From the NCBI RefSeq assembly GCF_000004075.3, contig NC_026658.2:2356001-2420000 (forward strand): 64,000 bases of DNA, in the 5' to 3' direction. The DNA comes from Cucumis sativus. Lineage: Eukaryota > Streptophyta > Magnoliopsida > Cucurbitales > Cucurbitaceae. The notes under the pieces were generated by a model, which worked only from the letters and a program-made list of their open reading frames with translations, was not told the origin of the DNA and did no database searches. This document shows positions 1-12,079 of this stretch, one piece after another. Within the stretch, counting starts at the first letter, position 1, and each line of letters opens with the position of its first letter. A program made the position numbers and the translations under genes.

Positions 1-1534
1 ATAAATTAACTCTAACCTAAATAAATAAAGTGAAATAAAATAGCTAGAATTGAAGAATGATATTTGAATTTGATAATATGTGTGATTTCTATTTTTTAGG
101 TTTACAATATAGTTTGATAGTGAAAGTCCTTAAAGATCAAAAGTCATGTGAATATGTTATGTCATTTCATATCCATATAATAATATAAGAGAAAAGAAGA
201 AGAAGAAGAAGATTCTCAATAAATTGACAACCCAATTGCCAGCATGATTTCATCTTTACCTCATCCTTTTTTCTATTTTCCCTTTTGTTTCTTTATTAAT
301 AATATGATAAATATAAGTAAATCTAATTTAAAAACTTACAAACGTTCGTTATTATTATAGATTCTTACGAGCTTGATCGTCGGTTTGCTTCTCTTGGCAT
401 TGAGGCTATAAGACATCAAATCAAGCATGATTAAGTTATTTTTAATTGATGTATATTATTTGGTTTAGTTGATGAGTTCAAAACTCGAGACTTTGACTTT
501 TTTCTTTTGATATATATCTTCTTTTCTGTCATCTCTTCTGGGTTCGTCTAGACTTTGCGCCTATGACAACATTCATCAAATATCACTTTTCTTAAAAAAA
601 AAAACTAAAGTATTTAATAATATGACTTAATTAAATAGTTTCTTATAGTAATCATCCTAAATAAACTAGTAATATGTCAAACCAAGTAGTGTACCACATA
701 GAGAAGATGTCACATCAAGTTTGATTATTTTTACCATATGAATAAGAAAATATTTAGTGTCACATTTTTATTATTCATTAAAGTTTTACAATAAGAAATT
801 TAACCTTACTTAAAAGGTTCAAAGAACCAAAGCTATACAATCTAATAATTTAATATCTATTCATTCAAGTAGCCTTCTATTTTTTAATAGGGCAGGGGGG
901 GGGGGGGTGATCATATAGAAGTGGCTTTATTATAGAAGTCAAGTCAAAATTAACTATTCAAAATTTATTAAATTTGCTTTTACCATGTGATCTAAGAGCC
1001 ATAATAATAAAAAATACTTTTCCAAAAGACTCATTATTTTGCCATATTTAGAATTAATTATTTGGGTTAATATTTAACTTTTTAAATTTTAGTTGATGAA
1101 AGTTTTAGTTAAAGATTTAAAAAACAAATGTTAAGAAATAGTTTTGAAAATGAGAGAGGGAAAAGAAAAGGTATGAAAAGGAAGAACGTTTATTTCATGA
1201 ATAAAGAGGGAAAAAAAGGTGTTGTTGAGAAATCATCATGATGATCCAATGTTGACATCATATTCATGATTGGTTCAAACCAAAATAAAAAGAAGTTTAG
1301 AATTAAAGAAAGAGAGGAGCCCACCTCTCTCTTAATTTCCCCACAATTTGTTTTGAATCTTCATGCGTTGTCCAAACCCAAAAAATCCCCAAATCCGTTT
1401 CATATATAAATCCCCTAAATCCTCTCTTCCCAATTCACTTCATGAGATTTTCACTTTCTCCCATTTTCAAATCCCCCGCCATTACCATACCTCCCAAATT
1501 CTCCTTCTCCTTCTCCTTCTCCGTCGCAGCCGCC
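1..1534. other. AT-rich flank and pirin upstream region
   Basis: I see no gene up to the pirin gene. The stretch holds a short GAA microsatellite near 194-213, a G-run of about 13 bases near 895-907, and purine-rich sequence (1140-1320) ahead of a pyrimidine-rich leader (1320-1530) that fits a plant 5' UTR. The leader also holds an in-frame ATG at 1442, discussed under the pirin gene. Confidence 0.6.
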
Positions 1535-3345
1535 ATGTCCTCTTCCGATCACTCTCCCCCTGCCTTCGACCGTCCTCGCTCCGTCATCAAAAAGATTCTC
1601 GCTAAACTCCAACACGAAGGTGACGGCGCCGTCGTTCGTCGCGGCATCGGAAGGTCTCTCTTTCTTTCTTCTTCTTCTTCTTCTTCTTCTTCTTCTTCTT
1701 CTTCTTCTCCGATCCGTCTCTGATTTTATAATCTAATCTCTAATTCAGGAATGATTTGAAGAATCTAGATCCGTTTCTTATGCTCGATGATTTCTCCGGT
1801 AATTTCAATTCGGAATCTGACTGGTTGTTGTTTCTGAATTCGTTTTCTCCGTTTCTTCTTTTACTCAATAATTTTGTTTTCCGATTGTTTCTTTCCTTCA
1901 TTGCAGTCAGTCCGCCTGCTGGATTTCCCGATCATCCTCACCGAGGTTTTTTTTCCTTCTTCCGTTCCATTGAATTTTCGTTGTTCATTAACAGAATTGG
2001 TCTACGAACTCAACTACTACTACTATTAATTATTATTTAATTCGTGTTCTAACTTTAACTATTTTCACATTTTTAATTTATTTATAACATAAGCTCCTGT
2101 TTTATAAAATCAATATGTTTATACACGTTAGAAATGATGAATATTCTAATTTTATTTTATTTCCCTCCTTCAAATTCTAATATCAATTCTCTTCTTCTTC
2201 TTCTTTTTCCCTTTCAGGTTTTGAGACTGTGACATATATGTTACAGGTAATTTTTCTAATTTCTTTCCTGAAATGAAAATAAACTGCATTTATTTGTTTT
2301 ATTAAAAAAAAAAACCCCATATATTTATTTGTTTGTTCATGTTCTTTTCAAAGAATTTATTAATTTATTTGTGGATTTATTTATCTTAGGGAGGGATTAC
2401 CCATCAAGATTTTGCTGGCCACAAGGGTACAATCAGAACAGGGGATGTCCAGGTAACAGTTCAAAATACATGACGCAATAAATACTTGTGTATTTGAAAT
2501 GCCTTAATCATTATAAGAATTTTCAAATATCAACTTTTAGCGTTCTATTTTCAATATTTTTTTTGTAAGGCTGCATAAGATAATTGCAGTATTTAAACGA
2601 TGAAGTTGAATGTTTGATTTTTTTAAAATAACATTATTGAGATGAGATTTGATTTGATTTGATTTTGGGGGTGACAGTGGATGACAGCAGGAAGAGGTAT
2701 AATTCATTCAGAAATGCCTGCTGGTGAAGGATCTCAAAAGGGTTTGCAACTTTGGATCAATCTAGCATCCCATGACAAAATGTAATTCCACACACTGTTT
2801 TCCATTAAATTCCTGATCAAAATTAAATGAGAAAGACTGTGATGATTTGATCTCATTTCAGGATGGAGCCAAGGTATCAGGAGATCTCAAGCGACAACAT
2901 TCCAAGAGCGGAGAAAGACGGTGTGGAAGTTCGTGTGATAGCAGGAGAATCCATGGGAGTCCATTCTCCAATCTACACAAGAACTCCAACTATGTACCTT
3001 GACTTCAGTTTGAGACCAAGAGCTCAAGTGCATCAAAGCATCCCAGACACATGGACATCTTTCGTGTACATAATAGAGGGGGAAGGTGTGTTCGGGTCAT
3101 CGAACTCGTCGCGGGTAGCAGCACACCATGTTCTAGTATTGGGAGGTGGAGATGGGCTAAGTGTGTGGAACAGATCTTCAAAGCCATTGAGGTTTGTATT
3201 GGTTGCAGGGAAGCCATTGAACGAACCGATAGTTCAATATGGACCATTTGTTATGAACTCACAATCTGAAATCGACCAAGCAATTGAAGACTACCATTAT
3301 GCTAAAAATGGGTTTGAAATGGCAAAGTATTGGAGATCTCAGTGA
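1535..3345 (+). CDS. Pirin-like protein (cupin, nuclear iron-binding family)
   Basis: Seven exons give a 295-residue protein: 1535-1653, 1749-1798, 1907-1945, 2218-2246, 2390-2452, 2678-2781 and 2862-3345, all with GT-AG introns and a continuous frame. The length and sequence match the pirin family (about 290 residues) along the whole protein. The iron ligands of the N-terminal cupin barrel are present: His66 and His68 in DHPHRGFETV, then His110 and Glu112 in GRGIIHSEMP. The C-terminal barrel follows, with TRTPTMYLDF and YGPFVMN. Animal pirin is a redox-sensing nuclear cofactor and some pirins act as quercetinases; in Arabidopsis PRN1 interacts with the G-protein alpha subunit. Which role applies here cannot be read from sequence. 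An in-frame ATG at 1442 would add 31 Ser/Phe-rich residues. I prefer 1535 because that start gives the usual family N-terminus. A (TTC)n run sits just inside intron 1. Confidence 0.93.
1669..1709. repeat. (TTC)n microsatellite in pirin intron 1
   Basis: About thirteen TTC units lie 15 bases inside the first intron. The tract is pyrimidine-rich and reads as a Ser run if translated from the upstream exon. It is a likely length polymorphism. Confidence 0.8.
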
Positions 3346-6300
3346 TGATTAATATTATTGGAAAAAGAGAGGAACAAAAGTGGTAGCTGAAAAGGAAAGG
3401 TTTCTAGAAGATACAAAAATGGTTATATCATTAAAGTTATGATGACGATGGAGTTTGGGGTCAGCTTATAATGTTAAGTCAAAATTTATGTTTTTCATTT
3501 TTTTATTTTTATTTTTCTTGCTCCTAAATTACTGTATTTCTTTTCTTTTTCATTATAATATTTTACCATTTCTTTTGTTCGCTAAATATATAAATTAATG
3601 TTAAGTGTTAACTTTTCCTTTTTCTTCTTTAAATAATTTACTCATTTTGTATGCACAATTTGGAATATACTTTTAAATGTTTAATTTTGAATATTAGAAT
3701 TGTGTTTTGTTGGAAAGAGAGAGCAAGTGAGGGATTTTGTATGTTGTTGTGATAGGGTTTGTATATCATAGTTGGTTTTAGTTGAAGATGAGAAATTGAA
3801 GTGTTTTGTTGGTGGGATTGGGAGTGTTATGTGGTAGGGTTGGGGGCTTTATATATATTTCTTTGTAAGTTTGAGTTTCTCAATCATATCCAAAACATCC
3901 ATTTCTGACCTTCCAACCCATAAACAAAAAGAATGTTATTGCTACAACCACTTAATTAGTGTAGAAAAGAAAAGAGAGATAAGTTGTTTTTCATTTTGGG
4001 CAAACGATTTCAAAACCCACCTCTTCCCTTTCTCACCCAAAACCCCCCTATATATATTTTCAAAATGGTGGATATAACTCCCAATAATATGGGTCACATT
4101 CCAATGCCACTTTTCTACATTTTATTTCATTTTCTTTGCTAATACCTTAACCCATTCCTTTATGTCTTTCTTCAATTCAATTCACAATATATAGTACGAA
4201 CTAAAGGCTAATTGTCTAGCAAGTATTATATAATGGATTTATTCTCCCTTTCAACCTATTATATAATGTATATTTAATTTAATTTATAAGTGTGTAGTTT
4301 GACCTAGGCCTTTTTTCATACGGTTTTAAACTTGTATTAGGTTATTCTTCGACTCATATTAAGTTGGGATCGTGCAAGGGGTGTGTCTCGTTTGAAACTT
4401 TTAGCTATATGAACAAGAGATTTGCAATTATTCTTTATCATACTTTCATTGTTATTACATAAAAAACAATTTCGTGAATGTGACCAAAGTCTCACGTATT
4501 GAGTAACCAAAGAAAAAAGATAGTAATTAAGATAAATAATAAACGAGAATAATTGAGCTCCATTTCACTAATTACTTTGGAGTTGAATGTTAATTATATG
4601 AAATCTTAATATAATTCATCTTATAATTTTCTTCCAAAGCTTTTTTAATATATATTCATTCTAATTAATTGATAGGACTTCTCTTACTGATTTTTATGGT
4701 ATGGTGTGAAATCAAAGAAATTGTAAGGTTTTTTCTTGCTTTCTTCTCTAATTTTAAGATCAACTTGAGACCTCAATTCAATCAATCAGAAAGCAGAAGT
4801 GATCACAGCTCATATTCATTGAGAAATATATATCTTAGATTTGAGTTTGGTGAAGTTTCACTTGAAAGCATATATAAATACTAATGATTTTCCCATCCCT
4901 TTGTTTAGGTCTTTGAGTTAATTATTGAGTATAAATCGTGTATTGGGAAATTATTGGATTGAAAATCATATGAAACACAAAAAATGTCAAAATCAGAATC
5001 TTTATTTCTTTTCCCATTTCAAATTGTCCACATTGCTCCAATTTATAAACCATCTAATTTCTTCTCTATTCATCTTTTAACCTATAGTTTCTAACTAATA
5101 TTATTAACTTACTTAATATATAATATAGTGGTTTAAATCATACTCTAGTCTGTATGAATCTTTTTCATAAGATGTTGTTTTCGTGTTTCGAAGATACATA
5201 GTTAAATATATGAAATTATAAATGTTCGAAATTGTAGATATTTTGACATTATTCTTGAATAATTAGGTATGTTTTTATAATTATTGAATAAAAGTTGAAC
5301 TTACCTAATATATTTGTTTTTATTTTTAATTAAATCGATATATGAATTATTTTATTTGTTTGTTTTCTAAACCTAATAATATATAATAACTTAAATTTAA
5401 TTTTGGGTATTTCTAAAAAATAGAAATAATCATGACGTGATTAAAGAAAGTGAAATACATGGTAGATAATATTTATTTTGATTATAAATTAAAATAAAGA
5501 AAGGTGAAATTATATTCACGAGACAAAGAGGTTAAAAGAATAAAAAGTTGATGTCCGATCTCTTCAACACAGGAATCCAAAAAATCGGTGTTTTAAGGAC
5601 ATCCAAAATTTTGAAAATACCTTTCGTAATTAGGACATCATAAGATGTCCGAGAATCTCCAAATACTCAAACATCTTACATTGCCACAAAACAAATACGT
5701 AATCAAGATGATCATGTACAGTCCATAGAAATCTTAGATTCATTCCCACCAAACAAACGAACCCTAAGATAATTCTCTTTTGAAAATAGGGGAAACTCGT
5801 AGGCATATAGTTATTATACATGAATAAGGGTGTGAAAAGAGGTACACATCAATCAATTATATGGAAGACTATATGTGAGTTTAACTTTGTTTGCTTATAT
5901 TCATTTTGCTAGAATACCTAACAATATTTTTGTAAATGTGTCTTCTTCTTCCATATTTTCAATCCAATAATTAATTTATATAGTTAAGTTATGTTTAGTT
6001 TCGTAATAATTTAAGCGTTGTTAGATAACTTATTTTTGTTTTTGTTTTTGAAAATTAAGCCTATAATTAATACTTTCATCAATTAGATCAAATTTTGAAA
6101 GCTAAAAAAAGTGACTTTCAAATTGTTATATATATATATAGAATTAAGGTAAGAATTCAACCAATAAATATGAATTGTAAGACAGAAAAAAAAATGAACT
6201 TAATTTTTAATGGTTGAATTTATTTTTCCTCTAATTTTTTTGATTTATTATTTAAATTTCTTAATTGATTATATCTACTTTTGACCAAAGTTTTAAAAAA

Positions 6301-6579
6301 ATAAAGAAAAAACAGCTTTCTAGAGATACAAATGATACAAGAAATTGAGAGTATTGTGAATGTTGTCATCTTTTCCATATGAATTTCTTTTCTTATCATC
6401 TAAAAGGAAAATAATTAGGTGCACCTCAAACAACACAACTTCCAATTATAATTATTTACCATATATGGAATTCTTCTTACACTTTTTTTTTTTTTTTAAT
6501 TTTTAATTTTGAAATATTTATTTCATTTTTTGTGTGTATAATAGTTGGAATACATGATGATAAAGATGCATTACTCTAT

Positions 6580-6657
<78 letters not shown>

Positions 6658-8142
6658 TATATATATATATTATATATGATAACAAAGGTTTCATAAATTC
6701 CAAAATGGTAGGTAGAGATGTGGTTAATAAAATCTTATGAGCTGAATATCCAATTAGCTCGACAACAATAATGTAATTAACCATAATAATAATTCCATTT
6801 AGGCCATATATTTATTATCTCATAGGTTGTGATAGAGCTTTCAATGTTTTCATCCATGGTTAATTTTTTTTAATTAAAAAAATAGTGATTTCTTGATTTG
6901 TCACATTGTAGTTAGGCCACAATTTTTGACAAAGTAAAATGAGTAACTCCAAGCTAATACATATATCTATATATTTATGGATAGGTAACTTTGATTTCTT
7001 AGGATTCATCCAATAATTTGATGAAACAATCCATGAGATAAATTTAATTTTTCAAGAGATCATTCGTTAGTGAACGGAGGTGTATTATATTCCTATATTC
7101 AACCACCTCAAATGGGAAAGTAAGTAATCTTTGTAGGTTTAACCAAGGAGATGTGGGTTAGCTATAAAGCCCACGAGAGGCCTCCAATGAAGCCCAATGC
7201 AGACGAGCTTCGAGCCCATTTTTATACACAGTAATTCCTTTTTATAATCTATAAAATAATCAATAATTTGAAGTCTGTTTAGTCATTGGTGTTGAGACAA
7301 ATCATCCAAAAATATCATTTAGATTATCATTTTTGTTTTAAAACAAACGTGATGGCCTAAAACTATTCAACAACTCATACTATTAAGTTATTGATTTAAT
7401 TTTCTTAAAGCTACTTTTTATGTAACATCGAATCAAATAACTCAATTAGTATTATTATAGACTTCAATGTGAATAAGTCCCAAAATCTACAAACCAAAAT
7501 AATATTTATTTTAACTCTTCATATTATTTTTGCCACCACAGTATTACTTATTTCAACTAACCTATTTAGGTTACTCAAAAAAGAAATATATATTTACACA
7601 TAAGATATTCTTAAATGAAAAAAAAAAAGAAGGAAAAACAAGACTGAAAAATCTGCAGAAAGTTGAAAAGATGAACAGAAAAAAATAGTGAAAAAGAGAG
7701 AAGCAATCAATCATTGGAATTATTAGATCCTTTTCATCATATTATGATTTATCTAAGGATCTATCTATCTGTCTATCTATCTCTCACACAACAAAACCCC
7801 AACTTTACAAACTAAAAAGATATTCAAAAATTAAATAAAATAATGTTCAAATTTGCTTGCTCTTACAATTTGCTTCAAATAAATAATTAATACAAAAAGT
7901 GTTTTCTTTTTCACTGTCTCTTCTTAATTAAATTGAAAGAAATGATTTCTTTTCTATATTTGGAAATGGTCTTACATATTGCATGCATATGTGGAGCGCT
8001 TTTGAGTGAAATTTATGAAACAAACAAACACATAAATTTGATTGATTCACCACACCAACCAAAAACAGGAGACTTTAGGAAGCCAACATGGTGAAAATAA
8101 CAACACTAATTTTGTGGAGCTAAGAGATGAAAAGATAATCAA
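3346..8142. other. Intergenic spacer with 3' ends of two convergent genes
   Basis: The pirin 3' UTR lies at the left and the Rab 3' UTR at the right (the genes converge). Between them I find no ORF with recognisable protein sequence. Short open frames near 3871-4077 and 4669-4884 have AT-driven composition and no recognisable domain. The long (AT)n tract is listed separately. A TATC-type microsatellite lies near 7755-7785. Confidence 0.6.
6583..6676. repeat. (AT)n microsatellite
   Basis: Nearly perfect AT alternation runs for about 70 bases, then continues as an interrupted TA-rich stretch. An open frame across it on - is an artefact of the TA repeat (alternating Tyr and Ile). Confidence 0.95.
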
Positions 8143-10590
8143 TCACCTGGAACAGCAAGACAAGTATCCTTCTGATTGCTTCGATCCACCGTTGTTCACA
8201 AGGCTCACCCGGTTCACCGATAATTCTGCTTTGTATGTATCTGAATTCAGGACCTTCCTGCTCACATTGTTGTATATTTCTCGGATCACAATTTCAAATG
8301 CCCTTTTCACATTTGTTGAGTCTAGAGCAGATGTCTCCATGAAGAACAACCCTTCGGCTTCTGCAAGACTCGTGCCATCCTCGACACTTACATCCCTAAT
8401 GTTCTCCAAATCGCATTTGTTCCCGACTAGCATCATTGCTACAGTTGTATCGGAATGAGCTGCAAACGATTTGAATGAAAAATTGATCACTTAATCAACT
8501 TTATAGAATAAATTCAACATTAGAAGTGGAAAAGAGCACAATAATACAAGACATTAACAGTGGAACAGAGATATCAAGCAATCAAGCATGTAGTAGCTAA
8601 TGATGACTACTTATCAAACCGATTAATTTGGACTCATTAATCACAAAACACCAATTTCCATTGCAAAGGTTGATGATTTGCTCCAATTGATTAAGTAAGA
8701 ATTACAGGAAGGCCGCTCGATTTTTACAGACAATTTTCCCAGCTCCAACCCGAAACTATTTTTGAAACCAACTCAACTAAGCAAGATCACTGTTGTTGAA
8801 AATAATGATTGAAAGATCAGAAAAAGAAAGTAACTGCCATTGTATATAGTAAGATCACTAGTCACAGATCCATCATCTTAGAAGAAATAGCTCTGTTGTT
8901 TCTTTGGAAAATAGATTATTTGTGTGAACGTACTAAAAGAAATACAGAACACACCTTTTAAAATAAGAACAGTTACCCAAACTACTATAATTAGAAGAAT
9001 GTACAAGTAAACTAAAAAAAAAAGAGCCCATATCTCTTTTCACAATATGTTACTTTCATGCAATTCACAATGGGAGACAGTAATTTCCATTCTTAGCATC
9101 ATACTACAAGAAATACAGAACACAAATTATTTATTTATTTATTTAAGAAAAAAAAGTTATCAAAACTACTAAGTTCTCCCTAAAATTGGAACAAGTGTTA
9201 TTAAGTATGGTATCCGCTATCCGGAATTCCAAGACAGTGACAAAACCTAAGCAATAGAACAAATGACAGGGAGAGTTTCTTGATGCTAGCTCGGATGTAA
9301 ATTTGCATCAAATTCATATCTACACAAGGTTTACATCAATTACTATTCACCCAAACAATGAACCAAGAATTACGCTAAATACAATATAAAGATTCACAGC
9401 AAGACCCAAACGAACAGAAATGCAAAACCTTAGTGAGCAAATCCAAATAATTCAAAAGTATAAAGACCAAAGTTAAGGGATTCAAATAGGATTTACCCCA
9501 ACAACTTTTCAAGTGCAAGGTAAGGCTATGAGGTTAGCATCATCAAGGTAATCTCACTCCCATGAAAGGCGACCGAACTTTCGATCTAAATGGATACTCC
9601 AAACCAGAAATTATCTTTTCTTTCTTTCTTTTCATTTTTTTTGGAATAATCAGTCATGTAGGAATTGACCACATCTAAATTATGAGCAATTACTCAACTC
9701 AAAGCAGTGCCTAAACCAGAAATTTTGTAAGAACAAGTGACACAGGAGAGATTTGTTGATCCAAATGTAAGGCCAAAACATGAGCCGGTAATTAAGTTCT
9801 ACAAATTGAACTTAATTAAGCCATTCTAAAAAGTAACTAGAAGTTTTCAAGAACAAGTGCATTTAGGTTGGCCAACACCTAACATTTGAAGCTTGAAGTC
9901 TGAGAATGAAATTTTCTTGTTCAGAACGGAGGACAGAAGCACCGAATTAGATGCTAATAAGACAAGCAAAATCCAAGAAACAGAATTTCTCATCACCCGA
10001 AATTGTACAGAACAAAGACAAAACCGAACCAGATCTGAATTATTTGAAAGATGAAAGAAAACTTAAAGTTCAAGAATCAAGAGTAAGCCATCTCAATCAT
10101 CAGGATTGAGTTAGTTAAAGTAACTAAACAAAATCTTAAAAGCTTATCAATCCAGATCTAGACATCTCAACCAAAAGACCACAACAAGAACAAGATCAAA
10201 AGAAGAGAGAGAGTTGATTGAGTGAGAGAGAATAGAAAAAGACAGGAACTCACTCTTGAGCTCGTCGAGCCATCGGCCGACACTATCAAAAGTGGAGCGA
10301 CGGCTGATATCATAAACGATAAGAGCACCAACAGCACCGCGGTAATAGGCAGAGGTAACAGCACGGAACCTTTCCTGGCCAGCAGTATCCCAAATCTGAG
10401 CCTTAACCTCTTTGCCGTCAATATCCATAACCTGAGTTTGAAATTCGACGCCGATGGTGGCTTTGGAGTGGAGATTAAACTCGTTTCTAGCATAACGAGA
10501 GAGCAAATTGGACTTACCGACGGCAGAATCTCCGATGATGACGATCTTGAAGAGATACTCCTCACCGCCTTCGTCGTCGGAGGATGACAT
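8143..10590 (-). CDS. RABA5C: RABA5-type Rab small GTPase
   Basis: Two exons (10254-10590 and 8143-8459) separated by a 1.8-kb phase-1 intron give 217 residues, the normal length for RABA. All nucleotide-binding motifs are present: P-loop GDSAVGKS (20-27), switch I with TIGVEF (45-50), WDTAGQE (67-73), NKCD (126-129) and ETSA (154-157). The Gln72 needed for GTP hydrolysis is intact. The tail ends CCSR, with two cysteines for geranylgeranylation. The sequence agrees closely with my memory of Arabidopsis RABA5c/ARA4, including the acidic N-terminus and DSTNVK after the ETSA motif. RABA proteins act in trafficking from the trans-Golgi and recycling endosome to the plasma membrane or cell plate. 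The exact RABA5 paralogue (c, d or e) needs a tree. The start chosen is MSSSDDEGG; an in-frame ATG five codons upstream does not look like family sequence. Confidence 0.95.
8930..9180. repeat. Small direct duplication inside the Rab intron
   Basis: A segment beginning with AAGAAATACAGAACACA occurs near 8937 and again near 9109, each followed by similar A-rich sequence including a partial match to a CAAACTACT/CAAAACTACT stretch. It looks like a local duplication of about 170 bases in the intron. Confidence 0.45.
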
Positions 10591-12079
10591 TTGCGAAAAA
10601 TTCAAATGAATAAAAGCAAGAATGTGGACGAAAGCTGGTTAGAGAGAGAAAGTGAAGAAGAAGAAGAAGAAGAAGCAATAATGGAGAAATGGAGGAATGG
10701 ATGAAGATAGAAGAAGCAAAGCTGGCAGAGAGACAAGCTGCGCATGTAGTGCTACTGCTCTCCTTTCATCATCCTCTCTTTCCCAATTCCCTTTTTCTCT
10801 ATATAATATATATTCTTACATTTTTCCATCCATATTTCTACCATTTTCTTTTAAATCCATTTTTCTATTATATCCTAATAATCCAATAACTCTCTCCATC
10901 ATACCTAAATATTTTTACTCATACACAAAAGAGTATAATTAACATATCCATTTATTTACAACTAAAGAGTTTAATCTTCCAATCTTCTTGTTCTATATTG
11001 TAATGATATTCAAAGATATATTTTACCTCACCCCATAAATATTTTTGTATTTAAATAACTAATTAAAGATATCATATATCCTAAACTAATAGTGTATAGA
11101 TTAGAAGAAGAAATTAGAGTTTGTTTGAGAGATTATAATTGGGAACAAGTATAGTGATGCCCCAAAAAGGAGAAAGTAGGGCCAATAATAATGCTATGTT
11201 TTGCTCCCCATGTTTGCAATAATCTCATTGCATTATCATAACATTGTTCCCACATTTGGTGTCAAACTATCCCCTAAATCCTAAATATATTTTTCAACCT
11301 TTATTATTCTTTAACTTTTTCTTTTTCATTTTAATTTGTAATGTAATCTATCCACATTAATCCCCTTCAAATTCAATTAGTTTCAAAACAAAAGAAAATT
11401 ATATTTCCCCTCTTATTACCCCATTAAACATTAAACATATATATCAAACTAACAATGCATAGTATCTTTCAAATGACAATAGAAAAGATATATCGAACAC
11501 CGATATTTTGTGTATCCTTACGAAGATATAGAATATCAAACTAAAAATGAAAGGATCACTTTGGTTTTAGTTACTATTATTCAACCATATATATACACAC
11601 ACATGGTAATCTAAAGCTAGCCAAAGAAATTGTCTAGAAATAATAAATAATTGAATATGAATAATGAAATTAAAAAGGGAATCAAATTTATATGTTTCTC
11701 TAATAATATTAGAAAGACAAATCAACAAAATGGACAACCCAAAAGAAGAATTCAAAATTATTTTACATGAGAAAAAAAAAAAAAAAGAAGAAGAAGAAGA
11801 ATCAAAATAAACTTGAAATATTTTAGGTTACTTTGCATTATGTAACCTAAAAAATTGTGATTAAAATTTGGGAAATAATTAGAGCTGGAGAGCTGCTTCC
11901 AATATTATTATGTACAAACCAAAATGCCCTTTTACTCATTCTTGTTTTCTTTCGTCCCACCTTTTATTGTTTCTTTTAATTTTTTGGGTTAGTGAAAAGA
12001 ACAATTTCTTTTGAAAAAAAAAGGCAAAATTTGAGGTAGAATAATTCATATTTCCAACTCTAATAAATTATTCCAAATG
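10591..12079. other. Spacer: Rab promoter side and bHLH 3' flank
   Basis: The Rab 5' leader on - includes a (TTC)n run near 10653-10675. The rest is AT-rich. I see no gene. A short A-rich plus GAA tract lies near 11771-11801. Confidence 0.6.

Noticed and set aside
4669-4884. Open frame with a hydrophobic start on +
   Set aside because: Hydrophobic only because of AT-rich codons; no GNY tail or splice structure.
6518-6784. Open frame with a Tyr-Ile run on -
   Set aside because: It is the translation of the (AT)n microsatellite.
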